In this document: positions 1 to 7,022 of the stretch, piece after piece
How positions within the stretch are numbered: the stretch's first letter is position 1
How the letters are laid out: each line of letters begins with the position of its first letter
DNA from: Hymenobacter swuensis DY53
Lineage (GTDB): Bacteria > Bacteroidota > Bacteroidia > Cytophagales > Hymenobacteraceae
DNA length: 64,000 nt
Assembly: GCF_000576555.1 (NCBI RefSeq)
Contig: NZ_CP007145.1
Span: 1,426,001 to 1,490,000 of the forward strand
Reading direction: 5' to 3'
Program-made: the position numbers and the translations under genes
The notes under the pieces: generated by a model
What the model was told of the DNA's origin: nothing
Databases searched by the model: none
Seen by the model: only the letters and a program-made list of their open reading frames with translations

Positions 1-486
1 GCAAGTACTGAAAAGAAGACCTTATACACTGCTGAAGCATCGGCAATTGGCGGCCGGAGCGGCCACGTCCGTTCTGCCACCGGCATCATCGACTTGGATA
101 TGTCGGTGCCAGAAGGGCTAGGAGGTAAAAAGGGCGCTACCAATCCTGAAGAATTGTTTGCTGCCGGCTACTCGTCCTGCTTTCAGCAGGCGCTGCTGGT
201 CATTGCGCAGCGAGCTGGCGACAAACTCGACCCGCAGACCGAGGTGAAGTGCTCAGTATCCTTATTTCAGGAAGGCGAAGGATACGGGTTGTCGGCTATT
301 CTGGATGTTGATCTGAAAGCATTCGACCGGGAAAAAACCATTGATATGGTTCGGCAGGCTCACAAAATTTGCCCGTACTCCGTAGGTACCCGCGGCAATA
401 TGGAAGTGGAATTGCGCGTGCAGGGGGAGCGTATTTCCGTGCAGGCCGAGGAAAATGCCGGCGTTGCTGAAAAAGAAGGCGCGTAG
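1..486 (+). CDS. ohr: Organic hydroperoxide resistance protein (Ohr/OsmC family), 5' end cut by window
   Basis: Ohr is a cytoplasmic thiol peroxidase that reduces organic hydroperoxides with a reactive cysteine pair. The frame is open from base 1 and its first residues (ASTEKKTLYTAEASAIGG) match the region just after the family's start, so only a few codons are missing. The peroxidatic Cys lies in AAGYSSCFQQAL and the resolving Cys in AHKICPYSVGTRGN, both at the usual places. Length from the window edge is 161 codons, slightly more than the usual 140 because of a C-terminal tail (EENAGVAEKEGA). A strong hairpin follows the stop. Identification is firm. Confidence 0.93.
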   Translation, partial: ASTEKKTLYTAEASAIGGRSGHVRSATGIIDLDMSVPEGLGGKKGATNPEELFAAGYSSCFQQALLVIAQRAGDKLDPQTEVKCSVSLFQEGEGYGLSAILDVDLKAFDREKTIDMVRQAHKICPYSVGTRGNMEVELRVQGERISVQAEENAGVAEKEGA

Positions 487-522
487 GCGCTAGTCTGCTG
501 CTGTTAGTCAGTAAGATATAAG

Positions 523-561
523 ATAAACGGCCTGAGCACGCAAAGTGCTCAGGCCGTTTAT
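523..561. terminator. Bidirectional rho-independent terminator
   Basis: A 17-bp perfect stem (523-539 with 545-561, loop GCAAA) lies between the convergent ohr and transglutaminase-like genes. It has an A-rich 5' flank and T-rich 3' arm, so it could serve both strands. Confidence 0.8.
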
Positions 562-582
562 GCGTGCGTGACCAATATAGGA

Positions 583-1467
583 TCAGGGTGCCAGTGGGCT
601 GCCTGATTTGGCCGTCAGCCAGTCGGCTTGGACTGGAATGGCGTAGAAGGTCGCCACGGAATTGGTATAGCGAATATTGTGGATGGACTCCGTGCGCTGA
701 AAAATAACCGGCTTGTGGGCACCCAGCGGCACCAGCATCAGCCCGGTGCGTGCTGACTTTACGCCGTAGCGGTTATCCATCACCGTATCAAAGTAAAACA
801 GATACTGGTTTACCCATTTGAAGTACGACTTCGGCTTGGCTTCAGTGGAGGTTAATACGGTGAGGTCGTCGTTGTCGGTAGCCAGGGCCTGCCGGAGTTC
901 TACGGCATTAAGTGGGGTCGTGCCCAGCAGCGGAATGATATCCGCCTGCGCGTCTACCATTACCCACTTGCCCAGATCGGGCAGCCAAGCCTCCGCCAAA
1001 GCGTGGCCGGCAGCGGACGATTTGGTCTGTACGTTTTCGGCTTTGAGATACAAGGGCCGGGCCGGAATACCAATGGCGTTGAAGGCTGCCGCCAGCACCA
1101 ATCCATACTCCACGCATTGTACCAGCTGGCCGGCCTGGGCGGCCTTCAGGATGGCAAATGGATCCTGGGACTTAAATACTTTGTGGCCGTCGTGTTCCAA
1201 GCGGAAATGCACCCATTGGCATAGTGCCCGAGCCCGGCCCAGATCAGAGGTTTCCCTACATACCACTTCTTCCAGTCCGTACATCTCCCGGAATTTCGTC
1301 AGGTATTCCGACTTAGGGGAGCTGAACAGAAATGGGTACTCTACCGGGTCAAGGGTAGTGATGTAGGGGTAGTCGGGGCCGCCTGGCGCAGTAACTGGAC
1401 TTTGCGCCTGCACAAAGGTGTTGAAGCTGAAAGCAACCAGAAAAAGCGTAAACGTCTTATTTATCAT
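583..1467 (-). CDS. Secreted transglutaminase-like protein
   Basis: A 294-residue exported protein with a transglutaminase-like (papain-fold) core. The start is the ATG at 1467 because MINKTFTLFLVAFSFNTFVQAQ is a clean signal peptide ending AQA/Q; a longer frame to 1506 adds an unlikely extension. The expected Cys-His-Asp triad is visible: Cys in GQLVQCVEYG, followed by the family-typical NAIGIPARPL, His in SAAGHALAEAWL and Asp in WVMVDAQAD. Such proteins can be proteases, cross-linkers or peptide-binding domains; the substrate cannot be told from sequence. It stands alone between two bidirectional terminators, so it is probably monocistronic. Confidence 0.75.
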   Translation of the reverse strand: MINKTFTLFLVAFSFNTFVQAQSPVTAPGGPDYPYITTLDPVEYPFLFSSPKSEYLTKFREMYGLEEVVCRETSDLGRARALCQWVHFRLEHDGHKVFKSQDPFAILKAAQAGQLVQCVEYGLVLAAAFNAIGIPARPLYLKAENVQTKSSAAGHALAEAWLPDLGKWVMVDAQADIIPLLGTTPLNAVELRQALATDNDDLTVLTSTEAKPKSYFKWVNQYLFYFDTVMDNRYGVKSARTGLMLVPLGAHKPVIFQRTESIHNIRYTNSVATFYAIPVQADWLTAKSGSPLAP

Positions 1468-1531
1468 AGGATATATCCAGTGAATTGCTCTAAACGCAAG
1501 CCTCATCTCCAGGGTTTAGGAATCGGGCAAA

Positions 1532-1567
1532 CAAAAACCCGCCCGGTACGTACCGGGCGGGTTTTTG
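1532..1567. terminator. Bidirectional terminator (perfect palindrome)
   Basis: An uninterrupted palindrome centred at 1549/1550 with an A-run on the left and a T-run on the right. It sits just after the sucC stop codon on the minus strand and upstream of the transglutaminase-like gene. Confidence 0.85.
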
Positions 1568-1594
1568 CAAAGAAACAGTTTCCTGTCGAAAAGG

Positions 1595-2800
1595 CTAAGC
1601 AATGTTCTGCTCTGCCAGTACTTCCTTTACTTTCTGGGCGGCATCTTTCAGCAGCACAGCGGAATATACTTTCAGGCCACTCTCATCAATAATGCGGGCT
1701 CCTTCCTCGGCGTTGGTACCTTGCAGACGCACAATGATGGGAACGTGAATGTCGCCGATGTTCTTGTACGCTTCCACCACGCCATTCGCCACCCGGTCGC
1801 AACGCACGATGCCGCCGAAGATGTTGATGAGGATGGCTTTCACGTTTGGATCCTTCAGGATGATGCGGAAACCGGCTTCTACGGTCTGGGCGTTGGCTCC
1901 ACCCCCTACGTCGAGGAAGTTGGCCGGCTCGCCGCCGCTCAGCTTGATGATGTCCATAGTGGCCATGGCCAAGCCGGCACCGTTCACCATGCAGCCCACG
2001 TTGCCGTCGAGCTTAACATAGTTCAGGTTCGAGGCCGAGGCTTCTACTTCCAGCGGGTCTTCCTCGTTGGTGTCGCGCAGGGCCGCGAAATCCTTGTGGC
2101 GGTAAAGGGCGTTTTCGTCCAGCGTCACCTTGGCATCAACGGCCAGGATTTTGTTGTCCGACGTCTTCAGCACAGGGTTGATTTCGAACATGGCCGAGTC
2201 GGTGTCGTCGTAGGCCTTGTACAGGGCGGCTACGAATTTCACCATCTCCTTGAAGGCCTCACCCTCAACGCCCAGGTTGAAGGCAATTTTACGGGCCTGG
2301 AAGCCCTGCAGACCTACGCGCGGGTCGATGTACTCCTTGTGGATCTTCTCGGGATGCGCCTCGGCTACTTCCTCGATGTCCATACCACCCTCGGTGGTAT
2401 AGATGATAACGTTCTTGCCGGTCGCACGGTCCAGCAGCACGCTCATGTAGAACTCCTTGGTTTCCGACTCACCGGGGTAGTACACGTCCTGAGCTACCAG
2501 CACTTTGTGCACTTTGCGGCCTTCGGCACCAGTTTGCTTGGTTACCAGCTGCATACCGATGATGTTACCGGCAATTTCCTGCACCTGCTCCAGGTTTTTG
2601 GCGAGTTTCACCCCGCCCCCTTTGCCGCGCCCGCCGGCGTGAATCTGCGCTTTAATCACATACCAGCTGGTGCCGGTCTGCTCGGTCAGCTTTTTGGCGG
2701 CTTCAACAGCTTCTTCAGCCGTATCGGCCACGATGCCTTCCTGCACGCGTACGCCGTAGCGCTTCAGAATGTCTTTGCCCTGATACTCGTGAATGTTCAT
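1595..2800 (-). CDS. sucC: Succinyl-CoA synthetase (ADP-forming) subunit beta
   Basis: SucC forms the nucleotide-binding half of the TCA-cycle enzyme that converts succinyl-CoA, phosphate and ADP into succinate, CoA and ATP; the partner SucD is not in the window. The 401-residue protein begins [12 protein letters not shown], the family start. It has an ATP-grasp N-half ([39 protein letters not shown]) and the C-terminal CoA-ligase domain with [13 protein letters not shown] and [16 protein letters not shown]. Length and motifs are normal. A -7-like TACTTTCG on the minus strand at 2842-2849 lies about 40 nt before the start, so the gene appears to have its own promoter. Confidence 0.97.
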   Translation of the reverse strand: MNIHEYQGKDILKRYGVRVQEGIVADTAEEAVEAAKKLTEQTGTSWYVIKAQIHAGGRGKGGGVKLAKNLEQVQEIAGNIIGMQLVTKQTGAEGRKVHKVLVAQDVYYPGESETKEFYMSVLLDRATGKNVIIYTTEGGMDIEEVAEAHPEKIHKEYIDPRVGLQGFQARKIAFNLGVEGEAFKEMVKFVAALYKAYDDTDSAMFEINPVLKTSDNKILAVDAKVTLDENALYRHKDFAALRDTNEEDPLEVEASASNLNYVKLDGNVGCMVNGAGLAMATMDIIKLSGGEPANFLDVGGGANAQTVEAGFRIILKDPNVKAILINIFGGIVRCDRVANGVVEAYKNIGDIHVPIIVRLQGTNAEEGARIIDESGLKVYSAVLLKDAAQKVKEVLAEQNIA

Positions 2801-2841
2801 AGAGGTCAGTTAAGGGTCGTTATGGGGGTGGTTTGCTGCCG

Positions 2842-2849
2842 CGAAAGTA
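2842..2849 (-). promoter_or_regulatory. -7 promoter element of sucC
   Basis: Minus-strand TACTTTCG agrees with the Bacteroidota TAnnTTTG element except for one base and is 41 nt before the sucC start codon. No clear -33 element was picked out. Confidence 0.5.
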
Positions 2850-2914
2850 GGCAGAAATGAGTTGATATGAGTTATATGTTGCCGGTTGCCAGTTGCGCGT
2901 TATCAGTTGCCGGC

Positions 2915-3149
2915 TGCCAACAGAACGTCATTCCGAGCGAAGGCGGAGCCGCAGCCGAGGAATCTCGCGTGCTGACGTTGCCAAGAAGCAGCATGTCTGG
3001 CTTTGTTAATGCCTAGCTCAGGGTTTAACCTCTGAACCAGGGAGCAATAGTAACCGGGTTAGCATCACAACATCAGCACGTGAGATTCCTCGACTACGCT
3101 CCGTCCCTGGCTTGATGCGCCATATGCTTGGAATGACGTTCCGTTGGCA
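2915..3149. repeat. MITE-like inverted repeat element, about 235 bp
   Basis: The 24-nt ends (2915-2938 and 3126-3149) are inverted copies matching at 22 of 24 positions. A second inverted pair lies inside: CGAGGAATCTCGCGTG near 2957 and CACGTGAGATTCCTCG near 3079. No protein frame of any promise lies between them. The element fills most of the 365-nt gap between sucC and the glycosidase gene. Its ends carry GTCATTCC, similar in style to the shorter GTCATCCTGAGC repeat at 42992. This is probably a non-autonomous mobile or palindromic intergenic repeat; no target duplication is obvious. Confidence 0.6.
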
Positions 3150-3165
3150 ACTGAGAATCGGCAAC

Positions 3166-4281
3166 TCACTTCCCGTACCATTCGGCCATGACGCGCTCGG
3201 CGGGTTTGTGCTGGGGGGTAAAGTCCAGGTGGCGCCGGGCCGAGCCGTCGGGCTGCAGGCCGGGGTACCACTTCCACACGAACAGGCCCTTAAACCATTT
3301 GCGGCCCCAGAACGTCTCGAACATAGCAGTGTAGCAGGCCGCCTGGGTGGCCTCGTCTGGCGTAGTCAGCACGGCCATGCGGTCGGGCCAGGCCCAGGGC
3401 TCAATGGCTGCGTCGGGGGTGGTCTTGTAGCCGATTTCGGTGAAGACGACGGGCTTGCGGTAGCGCTTCTGCACGGCTTCTAGCCGCCGGAGCGGGGCCT
3501 GCCAGGCTTGCAGCAGTGCCTCTTGCGTAGGGCTGTTGGTGGTGCTGAGCGGAAAGTAGGCCTGCACCCCGATGAAGTCCAGCGCATCCCAGAAGCGCAC
3601 CTGCTCAAACTCGCCGCTCCAGTTGGCGGCGTAGGTTAGCGGGCCGTGGTACACCGCCCGGATCTGGCGAATCAGTTGCCGCCACTGCTGCTCGTGGGCC
3701 GGGCCGCTGGCGTGCTCCAGCTCGGTACCAATACACAAGGCTTCGAGGTGGCCGGCCTCCGCTAGCTGGGCGTAGTGCAGGATAAACACGGAGTAGCTGG
3801 TAAACCACGCGTCCCAGTCGGCCGCCGAGGTCATGTTGATGTCGCCGGGCCAGGTGCCGCCGTTGCGCAGCCACAGGTGGGGCTTGAGCAGCGTGCGGAT
3901 GCCCTGCTGCCGGGCTCGTTGAGCCGTCAGGAGTACGCCCCGGTCACTCTCGCCCCAGTAGTGGCGGTTGCTGCCGGTATTCAGGCGCACCTCGGGCACG
4001 GCCGCCCCGGGCTGCCACCCGAAAGGCGTCTGGGCAATCCAGGTGACGTGGGTGCGGCGCAGGGGCTCCAGGTCGAGGGCCGAAACGGAGTCGCCGGCCA
4101 CCCAGCTGACGCCGCGCAGGCGGTCATCGGCGGGCGGCGGGCCGGCAGGGGGTAGCGGGGGCAGCTGGGTAGTGACGGGGCGGGGCCGCAGCAGGACGAG
4201 TGCGGCCGCCAGCAGCAGCCCCAGCGGTAGCAGCGCCCACAGCCACCGGCGCGAACGAAAAGCGGGCATCGGAACAAGCAT
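3166..4281 (-). CDS. Glycoside hydrolase, GH113-like TIM barrel (membrane-anchored or secreted)
   Basis: A 371-residue protein with an N-terminal hydrophobic segment (WLWALLPLGLLLAAALVLL) after two arginines, so it is exported or anchored in the membrane, followed by a Pro-rich linker. The catalytic part starts near residue 55 (LRGVSWVAGD). Likely acid/base Glu is in LCIGTELEHAS and likely nucleophile Glu in PVVFTEIGYKT, the two-Glu layout of clan GH-A barrels; GH113 members are beta-mannanases. The C-terminal FKGLFVWKWYPG also fits this fold. Family is inferred from motifs; substrate is not established. An ATG four codons downstream (MPAFRS) is an alternative start. Confidence 0.65.
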   Translation of the reverse strand: MLVPMPAFRSRRWLWALLPLGLLLAAALVLLRPRPVTTQLPPLPPAGPPPADDRLRGVSWVAGDSVSALDLEPLRRTHVTWIAQTPFGWQPGAAVPEVRLNTGSNRHYWGESDRGVLLTAQRARQQGIRTLLKPHLWLRNGGTWPGDINMTSAADWDAWFTSYSVFILHYAQLAEAGHLEALCIGTELEHASGPAHEQQWRQLIRQIRAVYHGPLTYAANWSGEFEQVRFWDALDFIGVQAYFPLSTTNSPTQEALLQAWQAPLRRLEAVQKRYRKPVVFTEIGYKTTPDAAIEPWAWPDRMAVLTTPDEATQAACYTAMFETFWGRKWFKGLFVWKWYPGLQPDGSARRHLDFTPQHKPAERVMAEWYGK

Positions 4282-4371
4282 AGATAACGGGAAGATAGCC
4301 CGATTCGGGACTTCCTAGCGTGGCCCGGGGCCGATTGTGGCCCCGGCACCACCGCAACGCCCGAGTTTACG

Positions 4372-4379
4372 TAGATTTG
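4372..4379 (+). promoter_or_regulatory. -7 promoter element before lolD
   Basis: TAGATTTG fits TAnnTTTG exactly. It lies downstream of the first in-frame ATG at 4337, which argues that translation begins later, at the TTG at 4418. Confidence 0.55.
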
Positions 4380-4417
4380 CTTGCCGTACCCTGGCTCCCA
4401 CTACATCAAGCCCCATT

Positions 4418-5074
4418 TTGCTGCAAGCCATTAACGTCCGCAAAAAATATAATACGCTGGAAGTGCTCAAGGGCATCGACCTGACCATTGAAAAGTCGGA
4501 AATCGTGTCCATCGTGGGTTCTTCCGGGGCCGGGAAAAGCACGCTGCTGCACATCCTGGGCACGCTCGACAACCCCGATTCGGGGGAGGTGCTGTTCGAT
4601 GGTGAATCGGTCAGCTCCCTGGGCCGCTCCGACTTGGCGCGGTTTCGTAACCGGCACATCGGCTTCATCTTCCAGTTTCATAACCTGCTGCCCGAGTTTA
4701 CAGCCCTCGAAAACGTGTGCCTGCCGGCTTACCTAGCGGGGCGCTCGGAAAAGGAAACCCGCGTACGGGCCCGCGAATTGCTCGGGATGCTGAACCTGGA
4801 GCGCCGCGCCGACCACAAGCCCTCGGAAATGAGCGGCGGCGAGCAGCAGCGCACGGCCGTAGCCCGCGCCCTCATCAACTCCCCCGAAATCATCTTCGCC
4901 GACGAACCCTCGGGCAACCTCGACTCGCAGAACGCTCAGGAGCTGCACCAGATTTTCTTTCTGCTGCGCAAGGAACTGGGCCAGACCTTCGTGATTGTGA
5001 CCCACAACGACCAATTGGCCGAAATGGCCGACCGGAAGATTACCATGAAGGACGGCAACATCTGGGAAGGCTAA
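4418..5074 (+). CDS. lolD: Lipoprotein-releasing ABC transporter ATP-binding protein LolD
   Basis: The cytoplasmic ATPase of the Lol complex, which extracts lipoproteins from the inner membrane for transfer to the outer membrane. Visible motifs are Walker [11 protein letters not shown]-loop [11 protein letters not shown], signature [14 protein letters not shown], Walker [13 protein letters not shown] and H-loop VTHND. I place the start at TTG 4418 ([11 protein letters not shown]) because the family begins there and a TAnnTTTG element at 4372 lies after the ATG at 4337; this start is not certain. The product would be 218 residues, the normal length. Its presumed permease partner may be the LolC/E-type gene at 45359, 40 kb away. 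Confidence 0.88.
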   Translation: MLQAINVRKKYNTLEVLKGIDLTIEKSEIVSIVGSSGAGKSTLLHILGTLDNPDSGEVLFDGESVSSLGRSDLARFRNRHIGFIFQFHNLLPEFTALENVCLPAYLAGRSEKETRVRARELLGMLNLERRADHKPSEMSGGEQQRTAVARALINSPEIIFADEPSGNLDSQNAQELHQIFFLLRKELGQTFVIVTHNDQLAEMADRKITMKDGNIWEG

Positions 5075-5110
5075 TCCGGCCGGAACCTAGTGGCGCTGCC
5101 CCGCGTTTGT

Positions 5111-5140
5111 AAGGCATACCTGCTTCGGTGGGTATGCCTT
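5111..5140 (+). terminator. Terminator of lolD
   Basis: A 10-bp stem (5111-5120 with 5131-5140) with loop TGCTTCGGTG, followed by a T-rich tract (TCTTTAT). Confidence 0.75.
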
Positions 5141-5194
5141 TCTTTATACTATGCTCTTGGTCACGCGTCCGTTCCGCCCCGGACCGTGTAAAGC

Positions 5195-5236
5195 AACCCG
5201 CTGCTCCGCGTACCCAAATGGAGCAGCGGGTTTTCT
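5195..5236 (+). terminator. Second terminator-like hairpin after lolD
   Basis: A 13-bp perfect GC-rich stem (5195-5207 with 5220-5232) followed by TTTTC. It stands in tandem with the hairpin at 5111. Confidence 0.55.
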
Positions 5237-5458
5237 GTGTCGGGGCCGGCAGCATGGCCCATAACCGTTGCCACGGCAGGATAGTAAATGCTAAAAAATG
5301 ACCTTGGCTAAATATTTTGGAATAATTATTTATAAAATACTGATAATCAGTGATAAAAATTGATAAAAAACCACGTGTTTTTTGCACCTTTTACGGGGTC
5401 GTTCCGTTATATTAGCGTAAACAAATACGGTACTACAGGACACTAACGGAAAGACGCC
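5237..5458. other. AT-rich upstream region of the ERF-like gene
   Basis: This stretch is much richer in A+T than its surroundings between about 5290 and 5390, with several TGATAA/TTATCA-like motifs including a small palindrome CTGATAATCAG. No gene is visible in it. A similar GATAATCAG motif appears at about 51231. It probably holds the promoter of the next gene, but I found no convincing TAnnTTTG element. Confidence 0.4.
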
Positions 5459-6262
5459 ATGAGCGAAGCAACCAAGACCACCAAAGAGCAGGTTCGCAAA
5501 ACCAAAGTTGAGAGCTACGACATCTCGCGCTCCGACGAAACGTTGCATCTGGCGACGGACCTGGCCAAGTTCATCAAGGATAATAAACTCAGCACCACGG
5601 TGCAGGGCAAGGAGTTTGTGAACGTGGAGGGCTGGCAGTACGCCGGCTCCCGCTTGGGCATCGTGCCCATCGTGGACCACGTCATCAACGTTTCGAACGA
5701 GCAGGAAATTAAGTACCAGGCCAAAGTGACGCTGTTTGACATGCGCAGCGGCCACACGGTAGGGGCGGGCTTCGCCATCTGCTCGAATAAGGAGCAGGGC
5801 AAGAAGTTCTACCAGGAGTTTGCCATCATGAGCATGGCCCAGACGCGAGCCATTGGTAAAGCTTACCGCAATATTCTGGCTTGGATTATCCGCGCCGCCG
5901 GCTACGAGCCCACGCCGGCCGAGGAAATGGACTACGGCGGCAATACGCCCACCGTGGCCCAACCCGCCATGACGGCCGTACCCACGACCACGCCTGCCCC
6001 GGTAGCTGCCGCCGCCCCGGCCTCCATGAAAGCCGTGCCTGCCGAAGCCCCTGCCCCGGAAGTGTCGGCCCCGGCCTACGCCACGGCCTCGCAGAAGGAG
6101 GAAATCATCCGGCTGCTGAACCATCCGGTTATCTCGCGCCCCGAGAAAACCAAGATGCTGCTCAACATCAACCGCTTGGATGAGGAGCGCGCCACCCAGG
6201 CCATTGCCAAGCTCAAGAAGGCCATCGACGACCGGGAAAACGGTCAGGCCGCTGCCGCTTAG
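5459..6262 (+). CDS. ERF/single-strand-annealing-like protein, putative
   Basis: A 267-residue soluble protein without signal peptide. Residues about 20-165 form a compact domain (TLHLATDLAKFIKDN, VNVEGWQYAGSRLGI) ending in SMAQTRAIGKAYRNILAWII and AAGYEPTPAEEMDYGG. That QTRA-xxxA-xRN and TPAEEM ending is what I associate with phage-type ERF or single-strand-annealing proteins. A Pro/Ala-rich linker (about 165-210) follows, then a helical tail (TASQKEEIIRLLNHP) of a type often found at the C-terminus of recombination proteins. The assignment is by resemblance only; it may be a conserved protein of unknown function. No phage genes flank it. A terminator follows the stop. Confidence 0.45.
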   Translation: MSEATKTTKEQVRKTKVESYDISRSDETLHLATDLAKFIKDNKLSTTVQGKEFVNVEGWQYAGSRLGIVPIVDHVINVSNEQEIKYQAKVTLFDMRSGHTVGAGFAICSNKEQGKKFYQEFAIMSMAQTRAIGKAYRNILAWIIRAAGYEPTPAEEMDYGGNTPTVAQPAMTAVPTTTPAPVAAAAPASMKAVPAEAPAPEVSAPAYATASQKEEIIRLLNHPVISRPEKTKMLLNINRLDEERATQAIAKLKKAIDDRENGQAAAA

Positions 6263-6284
6263 CAGTCAGCTTACTGTTAACTGC

Positions 6285-6317
6285 AAAAGCCCGTTGCCGC
6301 ATGGTAACGGGCTTTTT
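6285..6317 (+). terminator. Terminator of the ERF-like gene
   Basis: A 14-bp stem with one G-U pair (6285-6298 with 6303-6316), loop GCAT, ending in TTTTT. It lies within the region that a longer upstream frame of the next gene would use, so it helps fix that gene's start. Confidence 0.85.
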
Positions 6318-6489
6318 ATATGCAGCCGAATCGGGGAGTGAAGGTGGCTCAAGGGCCACTTGGTCATCCGACTGCTGGCCGCTTTGGCGGCTGTTTCTGC
6401 TGTTTCGGGCTGAGCAAATGACGCTTGAGAAACCGGTAGTTGCAGCGAAGCCGTGTAGCGCGGACTTTAGCCGCCGAACTGTTTTCTGC

Positions 6490-6981
6490 ATGGCTGCTAT
6501 GTTTCACTCCACTATTGGTCTTATTCATTTGCTGAGCGCCCTGCTGGCTATGGCAGCCGGGGCCGTTGTGCTGCTCAACCGTAAAGGCGGCCTGCTGCAC
6601 AAGCGGATTGGGTATCTGTACACGCTGCTGATGCTGGTGGTGAATGCCACGGCGTTCTTCATTTTCCGGGTTACGGGCAATTTTGGCGCGTTCCATTGGC
6701 TGGCACTGGTGAGCCTGACGGCACTGCTGGGCGGAATGGGGCCGGTGCTGGCCCGCAAGCGCATCAGCAGCTGGATTTACTGGCATTACTACTTCATGAG
6801 CTGGTCGGTGGTGGGGCTATACGCGGCATTCTGGGCCGAAACTCTTACCCGGCTGCTGCCCATGAGCCGGTTCTGGCCGGCCGTGGTGGTTGCTACGGCC
6901 GCTACCATGCTGGTCGGTTCCTTCCTGATCCGGCGTAATGCGGCGCATCTGCTGCCGGCCCGGCCCGCAGAATCGGCCTGA
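6490..6981 (+). CDS. DUF2306-type integral membrane protein
   Basis: A 163-residue membrane protein with about five hydrophobic segments (for example LIHLLSALLAMAAGAVVLL, YLYTLLMLVVNATAFFIF, LALVSLTALLGG). HKRIGYLYTLLM and WIYWHYYFMSWS carry His and aromatic residues typical of the DUF2306 group, whose function is unknown. The start is taken at ATG 6490 (an alternative is 6499) because the frame further upstream runs through the terminator of the previous gene. It is followed 41 nt later by recQ, which has its own promoter. Confidence 0.7.
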   Translation: MAAMFHSTIGLIHLLSALLAMAAGAVVLLNRKGGLLHKRIGYLYTLLMLVVNATAFFIFRVTGNFGAFHWLALVSLTALLGGMGPVLARKRISSWIYWHYYFMSWSVVGLYAAFWAETLTRLLPMSRFWPAVVVATAATMLVGSFLIRRNAAHLLPARPAESA

Positions 6982-7010
6982 AATCGTAGTGCCGACGCGG
7001 GGTGGTCCGC

Positions 7011-7018
7011 TACCTTTG
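7011..7018 (+). promoter_or_regulatory. -7 promoter element of recQ (leaderless type)
   Basis: TACCTTTG matches TAnnTTTG exactly and ends 4 nt before the ATG at 7023, so transcription would start at or next to the start codon. Confidence 0.65.
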
Positions 7019-7022
7019 TAGT

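Noticed and set aside
1565..2860. A 431-codon open frame opposite sucC
   Set aside because: Antisense shadow of sucC, which has full motif support.
4337..4417. Upstream ATG for lolD
   Set aside because: It precedes a perfect TAnnTTTG element at 4372 and would add a non-family N-terminus; TTG 4418 is preferred.
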